A DNA stretch of 34,042 nt, taken from Bacteroidales bacterium (GTDB lineage Bacteria > Bacteroidota > Bacteroidia > Bacteroidales > UBA932). Positions 1 to 8,619 of the stretch are shown here, in pieces. Both the position numbers and the translations under genes were made by a program. Each line of letters starts with the position of its first letter. The first letter of the stretch is position 1. The DNA lies in contig JAGCXV010000082.1 in NCBI GenBank assembly GCA_017961175.1, positions 1 to 34,042 of the forward strand, read 5' to 3'. Below the pieces are notes generated by a model. That model saw nothing but the letters and a program-made list of their open reading frames with translations. It searched no databases and was not told the DNA's origin.

Positions 1-774
1 AATTTTGTTTCAGCTAATCATTATCACGATGGCCTCTATGAACAGCGCAAATTATTTTCAGCTGATTCCATAAGACGAATATATGGAACCGGAAAAGATT
101 TGCTCTGTAGGGGGATAACATTTATCTTCTCCCAAAATGCTATAACTAAGGGTGGGGGCGGTGCCACTTCTGGAGAATCTACAAATTGTCCTTCATGCGG
201 AACAGCAATAGATGTAACTAGGATAAAAGACGGCATTTATACTTGTTTTTGTGGAGAACAGTTCATAGTCCTTATAGATCCGGAAAGCAATATTTGGGAT
301 TATGAAACATGTACGCAATGCGGTTTCCCTCTTCCAATTTGCATCTGCATTTGTCAACAATGTGGTTATTATAAGAGTGAGTGTATTTGTAATACTGGTG
401 CGACCTATTGTCCTCATTGTCATGACCCAAGTTGCGATGGATCTTGTCAATCAGGGAACGGAGGAAGTAGTGGAAACAATGGGAATGGCAATAATGGAGA
501 GTCAGGTGGGCTTCCATCTGGCTATTATCAAGTTTTAGTTCAAGTTCATTTTGATGCCTATTTAGAACAACCACATGGAGCGGTATCTATTACTCCAGAT
601 GCAACTTCATTTGAGGCCGGTTCCACTGTTACTATATCAGCGACACCTTTTTCAGGTTATCAGTTTGTAGGTTGGAGGTTAAACGGAGTTATGATAACAT
701 CTGACAATCCTTATTCTTTCACAGTCAGTGAACACCAGACTTATTATGCGGTTTTTAATAATGTAGAAGATTAA
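1..774 (+). CDS. Exported 16-cysteine / InlB B-repeat protein (5' partial)
   Basis: The frame is open from the first base, so the gene begins left of the window; the first internal start codon should not be taken as its start. What remains aligns with the C-terminal half of the gene at 4759-6009: a Gly-rich hinge (TKGGGGATSGE), then 16 cysteines in CxxC/CxC knuckles, then a low-complexity Gly/Asn linker, then a beta-rich domain ending in the pattern GYQFVGW...NPYSFTV, typical of the divergent InlB B-repeat family. The cysteine spacing CxxC-x6-CxCxCxxC-x6-CxC followed by CxxC-x4-CxxxC is identical in both paralogues, which points to metal binding or a fixed disulphide pattern. Export is inferred from the paralogue, which has a lipoprotein signal. 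Role unknown. Only 4 bases separate it from the next gene, so co-transcription is likely. Confidence 0.8.
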   Translation, partial: NFVSANHYHDGLYEQRKLFSADSIRRIYGTGKDLLCRGITFIFSQNAITKGGGGATSGESTNCPSCGTAIDVTRIKDGIYTCFCGEQFIVLIDPESNIWDYETCTQCGFPLPICICICQQCGYYKSECICNTGATYCPHCHDPSCDGSCQSGNGGSSGNNGNGNNGESGGLPSGYYQVLVQVHFDAYLEQPHGAVSITPDATSFEAGSTVTISATPFSGYQFVGWRLNGVMITSDNPYSFTVSEHQTYYAVFNNVED

Positions 775-778
775 GTTT

Positions 779-1534
779 ATGAAAAGATTATATGTAATAC
801 TGTTTTTGATAGGCATCCTAGTTTCCTTTCAGGTAAATAGTTTTTCTTACCCGAAGAAGTTGAAGAAGGTAGAGGTTTTGATTCGCTCTGAAAAAGAAGT
901 TTCCCTTTTAGGGAAAAAAGTTTTTGTCGCCAGCTCGCTAAACTCTAACGAACTCTCTGAACGTGACAAGGAGTTGAGAGATAATACATTTAAATCTGTA
1001 TTGAGCAAATGCGGTGCTGAGATTGTCTATAAGGAAAAAGAGGCAGACTATATACTATTTTATCTTTATGAAGATTCCGATTTGAGTTTTTCTACAGAAA
1101 CCGCAGAGACTACTCATCATTCATTTTCCAATCCATTGTATAGTTCCTTGTTTTGGAATTCTTTTTACAGATTTAATCCTGATAACAACAGTCAAAAAAG
1201 ATATGACACTTCCATTCCTGAAATGGTTTACCAGTATCAGGAGGAACCGTCATCAATTCAAAAGCAATACAGGAAAACACCCGCAACCAAAAGGGTCTAT
1301 ACAGACAAATGGCTGCGCTATTCCCTGATGATTAGTATAACTTCAGCAGAGGACAATTCTACCTCTTTGTGGAATTTCCAATCTGTAATTTTGAGCAGTT
1401 CCAAATATAGATTTATTGAAGTTCTTCCATATATGATTTTAGCTGCAGAAGATTATTTTGGCAGACAAATTGGCAGTAAGTTTAAAAAAGTGACTATAAG
1501 GTCTTCAAGTGAAGGCTTGCAAATTGAAAGATAA
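779..1534 (+). CDS. Secreted protein of unknown function
   Basis: The product is 251 residues with an N-terminal signal peptide (MKRLYVILFLIGILVSFQV), then a mature part of about 230 residues. I do not recognise the family. The segment from about residue 22 to 105 (VEVLIRSEKEVSLLGKKVFV... EADYILFYLYEDSD) alternates beta strands and helix, like small periplasmic proteins that begin with a conserved strand and a helical DNNTFKSVL-type segment. The middle is rich in Ser, Asn and Tyr. There is no lipobox cysteine, so it is probably periplasmic or secreted. It starts 4 bases after the cysteine-rich gene and probably belongs to the same transcript. Codon use is AT-rich, as in the rest of the first 8.6 kb. 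Confidence 0.65.
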   Translation: MKRLYVILFLIGILVSFQVNSFSYPKKLKKVEVLIRSEKEVSLLGKKVFVASSLNSNELSERDKELRDNTFKSVLSKCGAEIVYKEKEADYILFYLYEDSDLSFSTETAETTHHSFSNPLYSSLFWNSFYRFNPDNNSQKRYDTSIPEMVYQYQEEPSSIQKQYRKTPATKRVYTDKWLRYSLMISITSAEDNSTSLWNFQSVILSSSKYRFIEVLPYMILAAEDYFGRQIGSKFKKVTIRSSSEGLQIER

Positions 1535-1544
1535 CATTTTTTAA

Positions 1545-1694
1545 TATGAAAGTTATTTTTATAAACAAGTGGATTGTTCCGGCTATTATTTTGTAGGTTG
1601 GTATGAGAATAACGCATTATTGTCAGTCACTAATCAGTATTCATTCAATGTTACTGCTTCAAGGGTCATATATGCATTTTTTGAAGAACAATAA
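1545..1694 (+). pseudogene. 3' remnant of a third InlB B-repeat paralogue
   Basis: Between two intact genes, the third forward frame reads without interruption from a stop at 1542-1544 to a stop at 1692-1694. From about 1575 it gives CSGYYFVGWYENNALL, followed by the NQYSFNV strand and a FFEEQ end. This matches the last 40 residues of the cysteine-rich proteins on both sides (GYVFAGWYESGSLVS...NPYTFSV in the copy ending at 6009; GYQFVGWRLNG in the copy ending at 774). No start codon, signal peptide or cysteine region precedes it, so I read it as the tail left after deletion or recombination of a third copy. Too little is left for it to fold alone as more than a fragment. Confidence 0.7.
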
Positions 1695-1706
1695 AAATGT
1701 ACAAGT

Positions 1707-2234
1707 ATGAGAAGGTTTTATTTTATATCAATTTTATTATTGTTGTTTTCTGTGACTTTTTCGGATGCTCAGACTATTAAGGCCGGAAAAGGTAGTGGAG
1801 AAGCAACGATAGTAAGTCAGCCTTTGTATAAAGGAACTTTATTTCAAGAGGCTGTAAAAAACTATGTTGATAACGTTGCTATTAATGTTTATCCATCTGT
1901 GTTTCCTCTTTCAAAATATTATTCGGAAGTGCAGTTTCAATTAAAGAAGAACGGATCTTTAAAAACTGTAATAATGACGAAATCTACAGGATTTCCAGAA
2001 TTGGACCATGAAATTATTGTTGCCTGTAAGAATTTTGTAAAAAAGAAGCATGTTACTCCAGCTTATTCCAGTGAAGGTCCTGTAGATTATTCCTTCACAG
2101 TTCCATTTGAAGTAGAGTACTATGATGTTCCTAAAAACAGTGCTCAGTCGTTACGGTATCAGAAAGCGGCCCCTGTTAGGGGTATGACTCCAAACGCTGC
2201 CGTCCACAATAAAGAATACGGTACTTTGCATTAA
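1707..2234 (+). CDS. Exported TonB C-terminal-domain-like protein
   Basis: The product has 175 residues. It starts with a cleavable signal peptide (residues 1 to about 21, ending FSDAQ). Residues about 55-140 have the TonB_C layout: a YP-type opening, a strand VQFQLKKNGS, then VIMTKSTGFPELDHEI, then a helix and a final FTVPFEVEYY strand. TonB-C domains normally contact plugs of outer-membrane receptors, but a classical TonB keeps an uncleaved inner-membrane anchor and a Pro-rich spacer. Both are absent here, so this is probably a free periplasmic or secreted domain rather than an energy transducer. The last 30 residues are extra and lack a recognisable motif. A second protein of the same design follows at 2364. 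Confidence 0.65.
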   Translation: MRRFYFISILLLLFSVTFSDAQTIKAGKGSGEATIVSQPLYKGTLFQEAVKNYVDNVAINVYPSVFPLSKYYSEVQFQLKKNGSLKTVIMTKSTGFPELDHEIIVACKNFVKKKHVTPAYSSEGPVDYSFTVPFEVEYYDVPKNSAQSLRYQKAAPVRGMTPNAAVHNKEYGTLH

Positions 2235-2363
2235 AGAAGAAACTCACCAAAGATATTATGGCAATGTCTGTGTCTCCTACCAGAGTGAGTACCTTCATTA
2301 TTTATTAAAATCGCTCCGTACACATGATTTGAATTGAACTATCATTTACTTAAAAAATCAATT

Positions 2364-2948
2364 ATGAATAGCAAACGTATTACCTCTTTTTTCAGGATGG
2401 TCATACTAGCAGCATTCTTGTGTTTGCCTATATGTGCAATGGGGCAAGATTCAGAGTCTCTTCTTTCGAATGACAAAGTCATAGAGACCCCACCGATGTA
2501 CAGCAAAAAGCACTTTGCTTTAGGAATGTACGAAGCTCTTTATAATGCTACATCACAGAGTATGTCAAGCGATTTTGACGAGTTCTATGTTGAGCTGTTG
2601 TTTTATGTCGATGCCAACGGAAAGGTTGATTCTGTTAATCTTCATAAGTCCTCCGGGTACGATTATATAGACAATAAAATGCTTCAGCTTTCCAAAAGGC
2701 TGGTAAAACGTCATAAGCTGGTATCCCCTGCAGTCAGTAAGAATGGTGAATCAATTTCTTCTACCGTTTTGCTTCCAATGTATTTTCACATGTTTCTTCC
2801 TCCTGGGGAGAAAACAAACGGCGAAAGCATAGAAGTTCAAAATAGAGAACTCTATGTGCCCTCTAGCCAATGGTACTGGACCATTAAAAATGGTACCGAT
2901 GAAAACCAAAAAGGTTTATATTGGCCTGGAAAATACAGGGGAAATTAA
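2364..2948 (+). CDS. Exported TonB C-terminal-domain-like protein, second copy
   Basis: I place the start at the ATG at 2364 because it puts the signal peptide (MNSKRITSFFRMVILAAFL, cleavage near AMGQ) at the N terminus; an in-frame start 30 bases upstream would add a charged leader. The product has 194 residues. The region around residues 70-150 carries the TonB_C pattern: YVELLFYVDANGKVDSV, NLHKSSGYDYID, a Lys/Arg-rich helix, then a hydrophobic TVLLPMYFHMF strand. Like the gene at 1707 it has no anchor or Pro-rich spacer. The two are only distantly similar in sequence, so any duplication is old. The stop lies 2 bases before the next start, so it is probably translated from the same message as the O-antigen-ligase-like gene. 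Confidence 0.65.
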   Translation: MNSKRITSFFRMVILAAFLCLPICAMGQDSESLLSNDKVIETPPMYSKKHFALGMYEALYNATSQSMSSDFDEFYVELLFYVDANGKVDSVNLHKSSGYDYIDNKMLQLSKRLVKRHKLVSPAVSKNGESISSTVLLPMYFHMFLPPGEKTNGESIEVQNRELYVPSSQWYWTIKNGTDENQKGLYWPGKYRGN

Positions 2949-2950
2949 AG

Positions 2951-4657
2951 ATGAAACATCGTGAGACTATAATGCATTTTGGAGGACTTCTAACAGGAGT
3001 CCTCTTTGTTATATTGCTCTTGGGTTCTTTGTTGCTTTGCCGATATACAAACAGCTTCGGTTCTTGGTTCCCGTATAATGTGCTGGCAGGCATCTCTGCG
3101 ATTGTGGTTTGTGTACAATTTTGCCCTTCAAGAAAATTCAGGATAAACACTGCTGATATTCTGCTGCTTTCGTACGGTTTGTATGCCATTGTCAGAATGT
3201 TGCTGGAAAAAGAAAGCTACATAGAACCTCTTACAATAGTAAAATGGCTGCTTCTTGGTTTACTGTATATTACAGGAAGACTGTCTGATAAAAGATATAT
3301 TCCTCTAATGTTGATAACACTCGGTTTGTGTGGCGTTCTTTCATATCTTTTCGGCTTTTTCTACAACCCGGGGCACTTGGGAGCGTATGTTTCCATAGGC
3401 TTATCCGGTGTAATCTCTCTTCTGTTTGAAAAAGACAGCAGCCGGTACAAAAAGGTTCTTCTTGCTTCGCTGAGCATATTACTGTTTGTCATTCTGGTTC
3501 TCTCTAAATCAAGGGGTGCTTTGCTGGCTCTTGCGTTGGCGTTAGCATATCTGTGGTTCAGTTCTGACAAATACAAACTTCTAAAGCCTAACAGAAAACG
3601 ATTGATTTGTGTGTGTTCGTCTGTGGCGGTTTTAGCCGGTGTCTTTATTCTGTACAGAATACGTGCCGGATCCGCTGATGTACGGCTTCTGATCTGGTTA
3701 TCAAGCGGCGACGCATTCCTGAAAGCTCCACTTTTCGGTTATTCATCCGGGGCTGTCCAGTCTTTGTATATGCCGTGGCAGGCGGAATTCTTTCAGACAC
3801 ATGAACTTTCCTCTTTTGCCCCTTTAGCAACCAACCATTACCAGACATTCAACGAGTATCTCCATATCCTCTGCGAACAGGGACTTGTAGGTTTTATCCT
3901 TTTCGCCTTGTTTGCAGTATGTGCCTTCAGGAAATGCATCAACAGAGGACTTGTTGCTGCATCCATTTCTTTGGGAACATCTTCTTTCTTCCTTTACACA
4001 TACGACATTAATCCAATAATCATACTGGCCCCGCTGTTCTTGGGACTTGCAAGCAGTTGCGGTATTAACGATAGTTGCAATGAAATCAATAAGAAACAAC
4101 AGCCTGCCAGATTACTTTTCTGTGCGGTTGTGTTGATATTGACCTTCGTAGTTTGCTGGAATGTGGGTAAGAGTTATTCTTCTGCAGAAAAGGACTTGAA
4201 AGAATTCATTCGCCTTCCTGAAGATTCAATTGCAGATAGAATTTGTCCGTCAAGTGAATCAGTCATTTTAAGAAACAAGGATATGACTCTACTCTATGCA
4301 ACCCATTCTTTCCGGTTGTCCCCTCAAGACCACATTGCCGTTCTTGAACAATGTTCAAAAAGAATAACCGTGGTGGAAATGATGTCTGCCTTGGGCAACC
4401 TGTATCTTGACAGTTCATTAAACGACAAAGCAGAAAGATGTTTTATTTTGGCTCATTATATGGCTCCCGACAGAATGGTTCCAAAATATGATTTGTTCAA
4501 ATTTTATCGAGACAAAGGAGACTCAAAAAAAGCAAAAGAATGGGCAGATATCATTCTCTCTTCTTCCCCTCGAACATATAATGCCGTTACAATAGAGATA
4601 AAGGCTGCCGCAAGAGAGTTTGTGAAGAGTCAAACTACGATAATTAACGGCAGATGA
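2951..4657 (+). CDS. O-antigen ligase / Wzy_C-type polytopic membrane protein with TPR-like tail
   Basis: The start at 2951 is chosen over a TTG at 2921 because it avoids overlapping the previous gene. The product has 568 residues with about ten to eleven membrane helices up to roughly residue 400, including a long extracytoplasmic loop. That loop holds the Wzy_C-family pattern: R-L-L-I-W ... FGYSSG ... NHYQTFNEYL ... EQGLVG. The C-terminal 150 residues are soluble and helical, with repeats of the type LGNLYLDSSLNDKAERCF and KFYRDKGDSKKAKEW that look like TPRs. The family includes O-antigen ligases and protein O-oligosaccharyltransferases, which move lipid-linked glycans in the periplasm. No LPS sugar genes are near, while secreted proteins surround it, so protein glycosylation is worth considering; substrate unknown. 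Confidence 0.75.
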   Translation: MKHRETIMHFGGLLTGVLFVILLLGSLLLCRYTNSFGSWFPYNVLAGISAIVVCVQFCPSRKFRINTADILLLSYGLYAIVRMLLEKESYIEPLTIVKWLLLGLLYITGRLSDKRYIPLMLITLGLCGVLSYLFGFFYNPGHLGAYVSIGLSGVISLLFEKDSSRYKKVLLASLSILLFVILVLSKSRGALLALALALAYLWFSSDKYKLLKPNRKRLICVCSSVAVLAGVFILYRIRAGSADVRLLIWLSSGDAFLKAPLFGYSSGAVQSLYMPWQAEFFQTHELSSFAPLATNHYQTFNEYLHILCEQGLVGFILFALFAVCAFRKCINRGLVAASISLGTSSFFLYTYDINPIIILAPLFLGLASSCGINDSCNEINKKQQPARLLFCAVVLILTFVVCWNVGKSYSSAEKDLKEFIRLPEDSIADRICPSSESVILRNKDMTLLYATHSFRLSPQDHIAVLEQCSKRITVVEMMSALGNLYLDSSLNDKAERCFILAHYMAPDRMVPKYDLFKFYRDKGDSKKAKEWADIILSSSPRTYNAVTIEIKAAAREFVKSQTTIINGR

Positions 4658-4664
4658 TTAATAT

Positions 4665-4696
4665 TTTGTTATTATAGAGTTTTTCCATTATCTTTG
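4665..4696 (+). promoter_or_regulatory. Bacteroidota-type promoter for the cysteine-rich lipoprotein gene
   Basis: A TTTG (4665-4668), 20 bases, then TATCTTTG (4689-4696) matches the Bacteroidota -33/-7 consensus TTTG and TAnnTTTG with the usual spacing. It lies 62 bases upstream of the ATG at 4759 and separates this gene from the upstream ligase-like gene. Confidence 0.65.
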
Positions 4697-4758
4697 AATA
4701 GAATACGATGAGCACTTATAATAGTATGACTATTTATTAACTTTAAATATTGTCATTT

Positions 4759-6009
4759 ATGGTCAGAAATCGAGTTATCTCTTTCCCCAGGCAGATTGCG
4801 GTTTGCCTGTCCTTTTGTCTAATCGCGATTCTTTTTGTTTTGTCCTGTCAGAAAGATGAAGGTTTAAAACAAAAAGATCCGAACGCTCTCACAAAATCTC
4901 AAGCCAAGGAGTACTTTGAAAATAATGCTGAAACTCTTCAGTTCCTTAAATTCTTGCCTTGTTCTCCATCAACCAAATCGCCGGATTCTTTGAGTTCATC
5001 ATCGATCCTTATTTCCAATATGGTAATAGATTGGGACAATACTTTCATCGGCGAAACTTCGGACCAATACTATGCCGAGGTTCCTATCAAGATGATATCA
5101 CCACTTAGTGCCATAATATATGATGGAATAGGTCATTTTAACAAGAATATTCATACAGTGGGTGTTAATGTTTCAATGCTCATTACTCAGAACAAGGAAA
5201 CTGGTTCTTTTGAGCACCGCGAGATAATTGGGGTGGGAACATATAGTGAGAGTAACTCTTATTCAAATTACCCATATAGCTGTGACAAGTCCGGTTTTAC
5301 TGGGTATCTGATATTCTGTAATGAAAAAGGCGAGTATTTGAGTTCTAATGTGTTTAGCCAAGGTCGAAGCAGGTCCTCAGAAGTATTTAGTGGCAATTTT
5401 GCCAAAGTAGACAGCACCGGCAAAGACATTCGCTTCCGTGGTATCTCTTTTCTTATAAACCGAGGTGCACTGACAAAAGGAGGAGGCGGGGCTTCTTCAG
5501 GAGAAGACAATATTTGTCCGATATGTAATGCTCATAATACAATTAGCTACATCAATGGTATGTATTATTGTTCAGCCTGCATGTCCAGTTTTGTATCGGG
5601 CGTTGATTTCATTTGCCCAGACTGTTCATATCCTTTTACAAATTGCCAGTGTATATGTTTGAAATGCGGTTTTGTCAAGTCTCAGTGCAAATGCTCGCCT
5701 GAGGGAGAAGATCTTTGTCCTTATTGCTATACACCTGGATGCACGGGCCAATGTCAAAATGGTAACGGCAATATACACGATAATTTTAGTATATCTGTTT
5801 CTTGTAATAACTTAATGGGGTATATAAGTGTAAGTCCTTTAAGGGATTTATATCAGTATAACACCACTGTAACTTTAACAGCACACCCTTATTCAGGATA
5901 TGTCTTTGCCGGCTGGTATGAATCAGGGTCACTTGTTTCAACAAATAATCCCTATACTTTTAGCGTACAAAGAAACTATTCTTTGACAGGTGTGTTTAGC
6001 GGCAATTGA
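4759..6009 (+). CDS. Lipoprotein with 16-cysteine knuckles and InlB B-repeat domain
   Basis: The ATG at 4759 is preferred to a TTG at 4750. The product has 416 residues. A signal peptide ends in the lipobox LFVLSC, so it is probably a lipoprotein. Residues about 40-230 form an unrecognised beta-rich domain. A Gly-rich hinge (LTKGGGGASSGED) follows near residue 236. Residues about 253-333 hold 16 cysteines: a CPIC...CSAC zinc-ribbon-like pair, then CxxC-x6-CxCxCxxC-x6-CxC, then CxxC-x4-CxxxC. Residues about 348-416 are a divergent InlB B-repeat (YSGYVFAGWYESG). Zinc-ribbon-like knuckles are usual in the cytoplasm and odd on an exported lipoprotein. It shares the whole C-terminal half with the partial gene at 1-774. 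Function unknown; metal binding or surface adhesion are guesses. Confidence 0.8.
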   Translation: MVRNRVISFPRQIAVCLSFCLIAILFVLSCQKDEGLKQKDPNALTKSQAKEYFENNAETLQFLKFLPCSPSTKSPDSLSSSSILISNMVIDWDNTFIGETSDQYYAEVPIKMISPLSAIIYDGIGHFNKNIHTVGVNVSMLITQNKETGSFEHREIIGVGTYSESNSYSNYPYSCDKSGFTGYLIFCNEKGEYLSSNVFSQGRSRSSEVFSGNFAKVDSTGKDIRFRGISFLINRGALTKGGGGASSGEDNICPICNAHNTISYINGMYYCSACMSSFVSGVDFICPDCSYPFTNCQCICLKCGFVKSQCKCSPEGEDLCPYCYTPGCTGQCQNGNGNIHDNFSISVSCNNLMGYISVSPLRDLYQYNTTVTLTAHPYSGYVFAGWYESGSLVSTNNPYTFSVQRNYSLTGVFSGN

Positions 6010-6021
6010 TAATTAACAGAT

Positions 6022-8601
6022 GTGTGTCGTATTGTGATAAGCAAATTATATCTTTTCATACTTTTCCTGCTTTATCCGGCCTTTCTAATTGGTCAGCACT
6101 CTGATTCCCTGAAGGTTCCCCAGACTTTTGAGGAGAGGTATGACGCTTATGTTAATTATCTTTCACCGGAGAAGGTGTATCTGCATACAGACAAGGATGT
6201 ATATGCCATTGGTGATACTATTTGGTTCAAGGGCTATGTGATTAACGCCTCTGTCTTGTCCTCTGATCCAGAGAGCCGTTATATCTATGTTGAGCTGACA
6301 AGAATGATAGTTTCAAAGAACTTGATTTCAGGAAGATATGAAGAGATTCCATATATGGAGAAGCGTGTCAAGATCAAGCAGGTGGGAGGTGTATTCCAGG
6401 GTTATCTTCCCATTTCTGATGAATCCAACTCCGGCTATGCCAAGATACGTGCATTTACTTACTGGAATCTTAACAAGGAGCCTGAATATCTTTTCAGCAA
6501 GACTGTCTCCATAATTAACCCAGTGAAGGATGACTATTTAAAGGCACTGGAAAAGAAGAAGATAAGAAACGATTCTTTTTATGAAGATATAGGAACCGAG
6601 AACCCGTTCCACAAGATAAGGAGAGTTGAAACGCTAGATTGTCAGTTCCTTCCTGAAAGCGGGCGAATCCTTTTAGGCATAAACAACAGGGTAGGCGTCA
6701 AGGTGATAGACAACGAAGGGCTCGGCAGGCAGACAAAAGGTATTATCTATAACCAGAACAATGAGGAGGTTACTTCATTCTCAACTGATGAATACGGGTT
6801 TGGAAGTTTCTTGCTTAAACCTCAAAGCTCAGGGAGAATCTATCGTGCCGTTGTTGAAGATCTTCGGGGAGTGAAGAAAAAGATAGACCTTCCTGAAGTT
6901 GAGTCTGAGGGTGTGGTCATCTCACTTCTTCCAAAGGAAAGAATGATAGAGGCAAGGATGTCTGTTTGCGGCAGCATAAATGCAGACTCATTGCGGTTCC
7001 TGCTTGCAGACAGGAATGAAATCTATTATAACGAGCCATTGTCAAAGGTAATGCGTGTCAATCTTCCCGTTTCAGGCATGGCTGCCGGTATCAATAATGC
7101 GGTTGTCTGCGACAGAAAAGGCAACATACTGGCCAAGCGTACTTTCTTTGTAATGCCGGATACCACTGTCACAGTAGATGCACTGTCAAGTTATAAGTTA
7201 TCCGGCTCTTCACAAGACAAGTTAGCCCAGCGCAGTCCTGTCCGATGTAGTTTCAAGGTAGGAACAAAAGAAGGCGGTAATTTCTCAGCCTCGGTTTCAG
7301 ACAATCTGCTCTCGCCTTGCAATAACCTGGGAGATAACATCATATCTCACATCCTCCTGTCGTCTGAGATTCGCGGAAATATAGAAAACCCGCAACGTTT
7401 CTTCACTGACAGTATCCCTTTGGAGAAAAGGATATCTGACATAGACCTTCTGATGCTGACTCAAGGATGGGAGTACTATGATCTTCCTACCATTCTCTCC
7501 GGACAGTACCCTATGCCAAAATATGGGAGAGAATATATCCAGAGTATCTCCGGACAAGTAAAGAGGGGCTTCCTCAGAAAGAAGAAAGCCTCAATTGTAG
7601 GTTTTGTGGCTCCAAAGATCAATTTTGCTGCCATGGGCATGATAGACAAGGACGGTTATTTTGAGCTTAAAGATGTAAATTTCCCTGATAGCACTACCTT
7701 CCTTGTAAGCGCATCCAATGTTGCAGGCACCCGTCATCTTCGTCCTGAAATCTTCGAGGACAACTTTGCTCCTCTTACAAAAATGATTTTCAACAAAGAG
7801 AAATTTACATACAGCCCAAAAGTTGCTGAGATAGTCACCAACAATTATTATGATGCAGGAGGAGATTTGTCCTACCAGCTTAATGCTATTACGGTTTATG
7901 GTAACAAGCGGTCCTTGCCGGGACTTTCCCCTCTACCGCTATATGAATTCCGTAGCGATCAAATCAGACAGGGAAAACGCCTGGAACCTTATAAGAGCTA
8001 CGACGTGATAAGCTATCTTGCCGAGAGTTGCCCGGGCTTGAGAATTCGTCAGACGCAATCAGCAAGACTGCTTGTATCCAGAACACACAGTGCGGTTTTG
8101 AACCTTTTCAACATGGAGAATCAAGAATCTATTGTCTGGCAACCTATTATAGTTTATGTAAATGGAATCCGGGAACGGGATTGGGCTTTTATCGAGTCTA
8201 TTATGATGGATGATGTAGAAGCCGTTGTATATTTGCGAGGAATGGAAGCTGCACCTTTTGCCGCCATGTTTGGGGGCTCCTCCACGGACGTTAGCGTTGT
8301 CTTGTTGAAGGTTAAGAATATTGTCAGACAACTTTGGCATGTAAGCCAAGGCAAGCCACTTGGATGGCAAAAGCCAAAGAAGTATTACATGCCACAATAT
8401 GCCACTCAAGGGAAAGCAATCACGAGAAAGGGAGCAGACAGACGTTCTTCTTTGTACTGGAATCCATCTCTCAAGGCAGACAAGGACGGCAACATTGATT
8501 TCACGTTCTACACGTCTGATCTTCTCAATGGGTATACAGTTACTCTTGAAGGAATTACCTCCGACGGCAAGCTGGTATCCAGCAAACTCAAAATAGAGTA
8601 A
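6022..8601 (+). CDS. MG2-domain and TonB-plug-domain envelope protein (no barrel)
   Basis: The product has 859 residues. No ATG fits; the start is GTG at 6022 or GTG at 6034, the latter giving a cleaner signal peptide (ISKLYLFILFLLYPAFLIGQ). Residues about 47-140 are an MG2-like alpha-2-macroglobulin domain (VYLHTDKDVYAIGDTIWF). Further beta-sandwich modules follow to about residue 600. A TonB-receptor plug-like domain spans about 620-760 (LNAITVYGNK ... YDVISYLAESCPGLRIR). The C terminus has the usual ending of this family (RRSSLYWNPSLKADKDGNI ... YTVTLEGITSDGK). There is no outer-membrane beta barrel, so it cannot be a complete receptor. Such MG2-plug proteins are common in Bacteroidota but their role is not settled. 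It starts 12 bases after the cysteine-rich lipoprotein gene. Confidence 0.8.
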   Translation: MCRIVISKLYLFILFLLYPAFLIGQHSDSLKVPQTFEERYDAYVNYLSPEKVYLHTDKDVYAIGDTIWFKGYVINASVLSSDPESRYIYVELTRMIVSKNLISGRYEEIPYMEKRVKIKQVGGVFQGYLPISDESNSGYAKIRAFTYWNLNKEPEYLFSKTVSIINPVKDDYLKALEKKKIRNDSFYEDIGTENPFHKIRRVETLDCQFLPESGRILLGINNRVGVKVIDNEGLGRQTKGIIYNQNNEEVTSFSTDEYGFGSFLLKPQSSGRIYRAVVEDLRGVKKKIDLPEVESEGVVISLLPKERMIEARMSVCGSINADSLRFLLADRNEIYYNEPLSKVMRVNLPVSGMAAGINNAVVCDRKGNILAKRTFFVMPDTTVTVDALSSYKLSGSSQDKLAQRSPVRCSFKVGTKEGGNFSASVSDNLLSPCNNLGDNIISHILLSSEIRGNIENPQRFFTDSIPLEKRISDIDLLMLTQGWEYYDLPTILSGQYPMPKYGREYIQSISGQVKRGFLRKKKASIVGFVAPKINFAAMGMIDKDGYFELKDVNFPDSTTFLVSASNVAGTRHLRPEIFEDNFAPLTKMIFNKEKFTYSPKVAEIVTNNYYDAGGDLSYQLNAITVYGNKRSLPGLSPLPLYEFRSDQIRQGKRLEPYKSYDVISYLAESCPGLRIRQTQSARLLVSRTHSAVLNLFNMENQESIVWQPIIVYVNGIRERDWAFIESIMMDDVEAVVYLRGMEAAPFAAMFGGSSTDVSVVLLKVKNIVRQLWHVSQGKPLGWQKPKKYYMPQYATQGKAITRKGADRRSSLYWNPSLKADKDGNIDFTFYTSDLLNGYTVTLEGITSDGKLVSSKLKIE

Positions 8602-8619
8602 AGGAAAAACAGTTGAGCC

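Noticed and set aside
2235-2363. Possible terminator or gene remnant (ACTCAC at 2242-2247 and GTGAGT at 2285-2290)
   Set aside because: The loop is 37 bases with no T tract, and the short frames read no recognisable protein.
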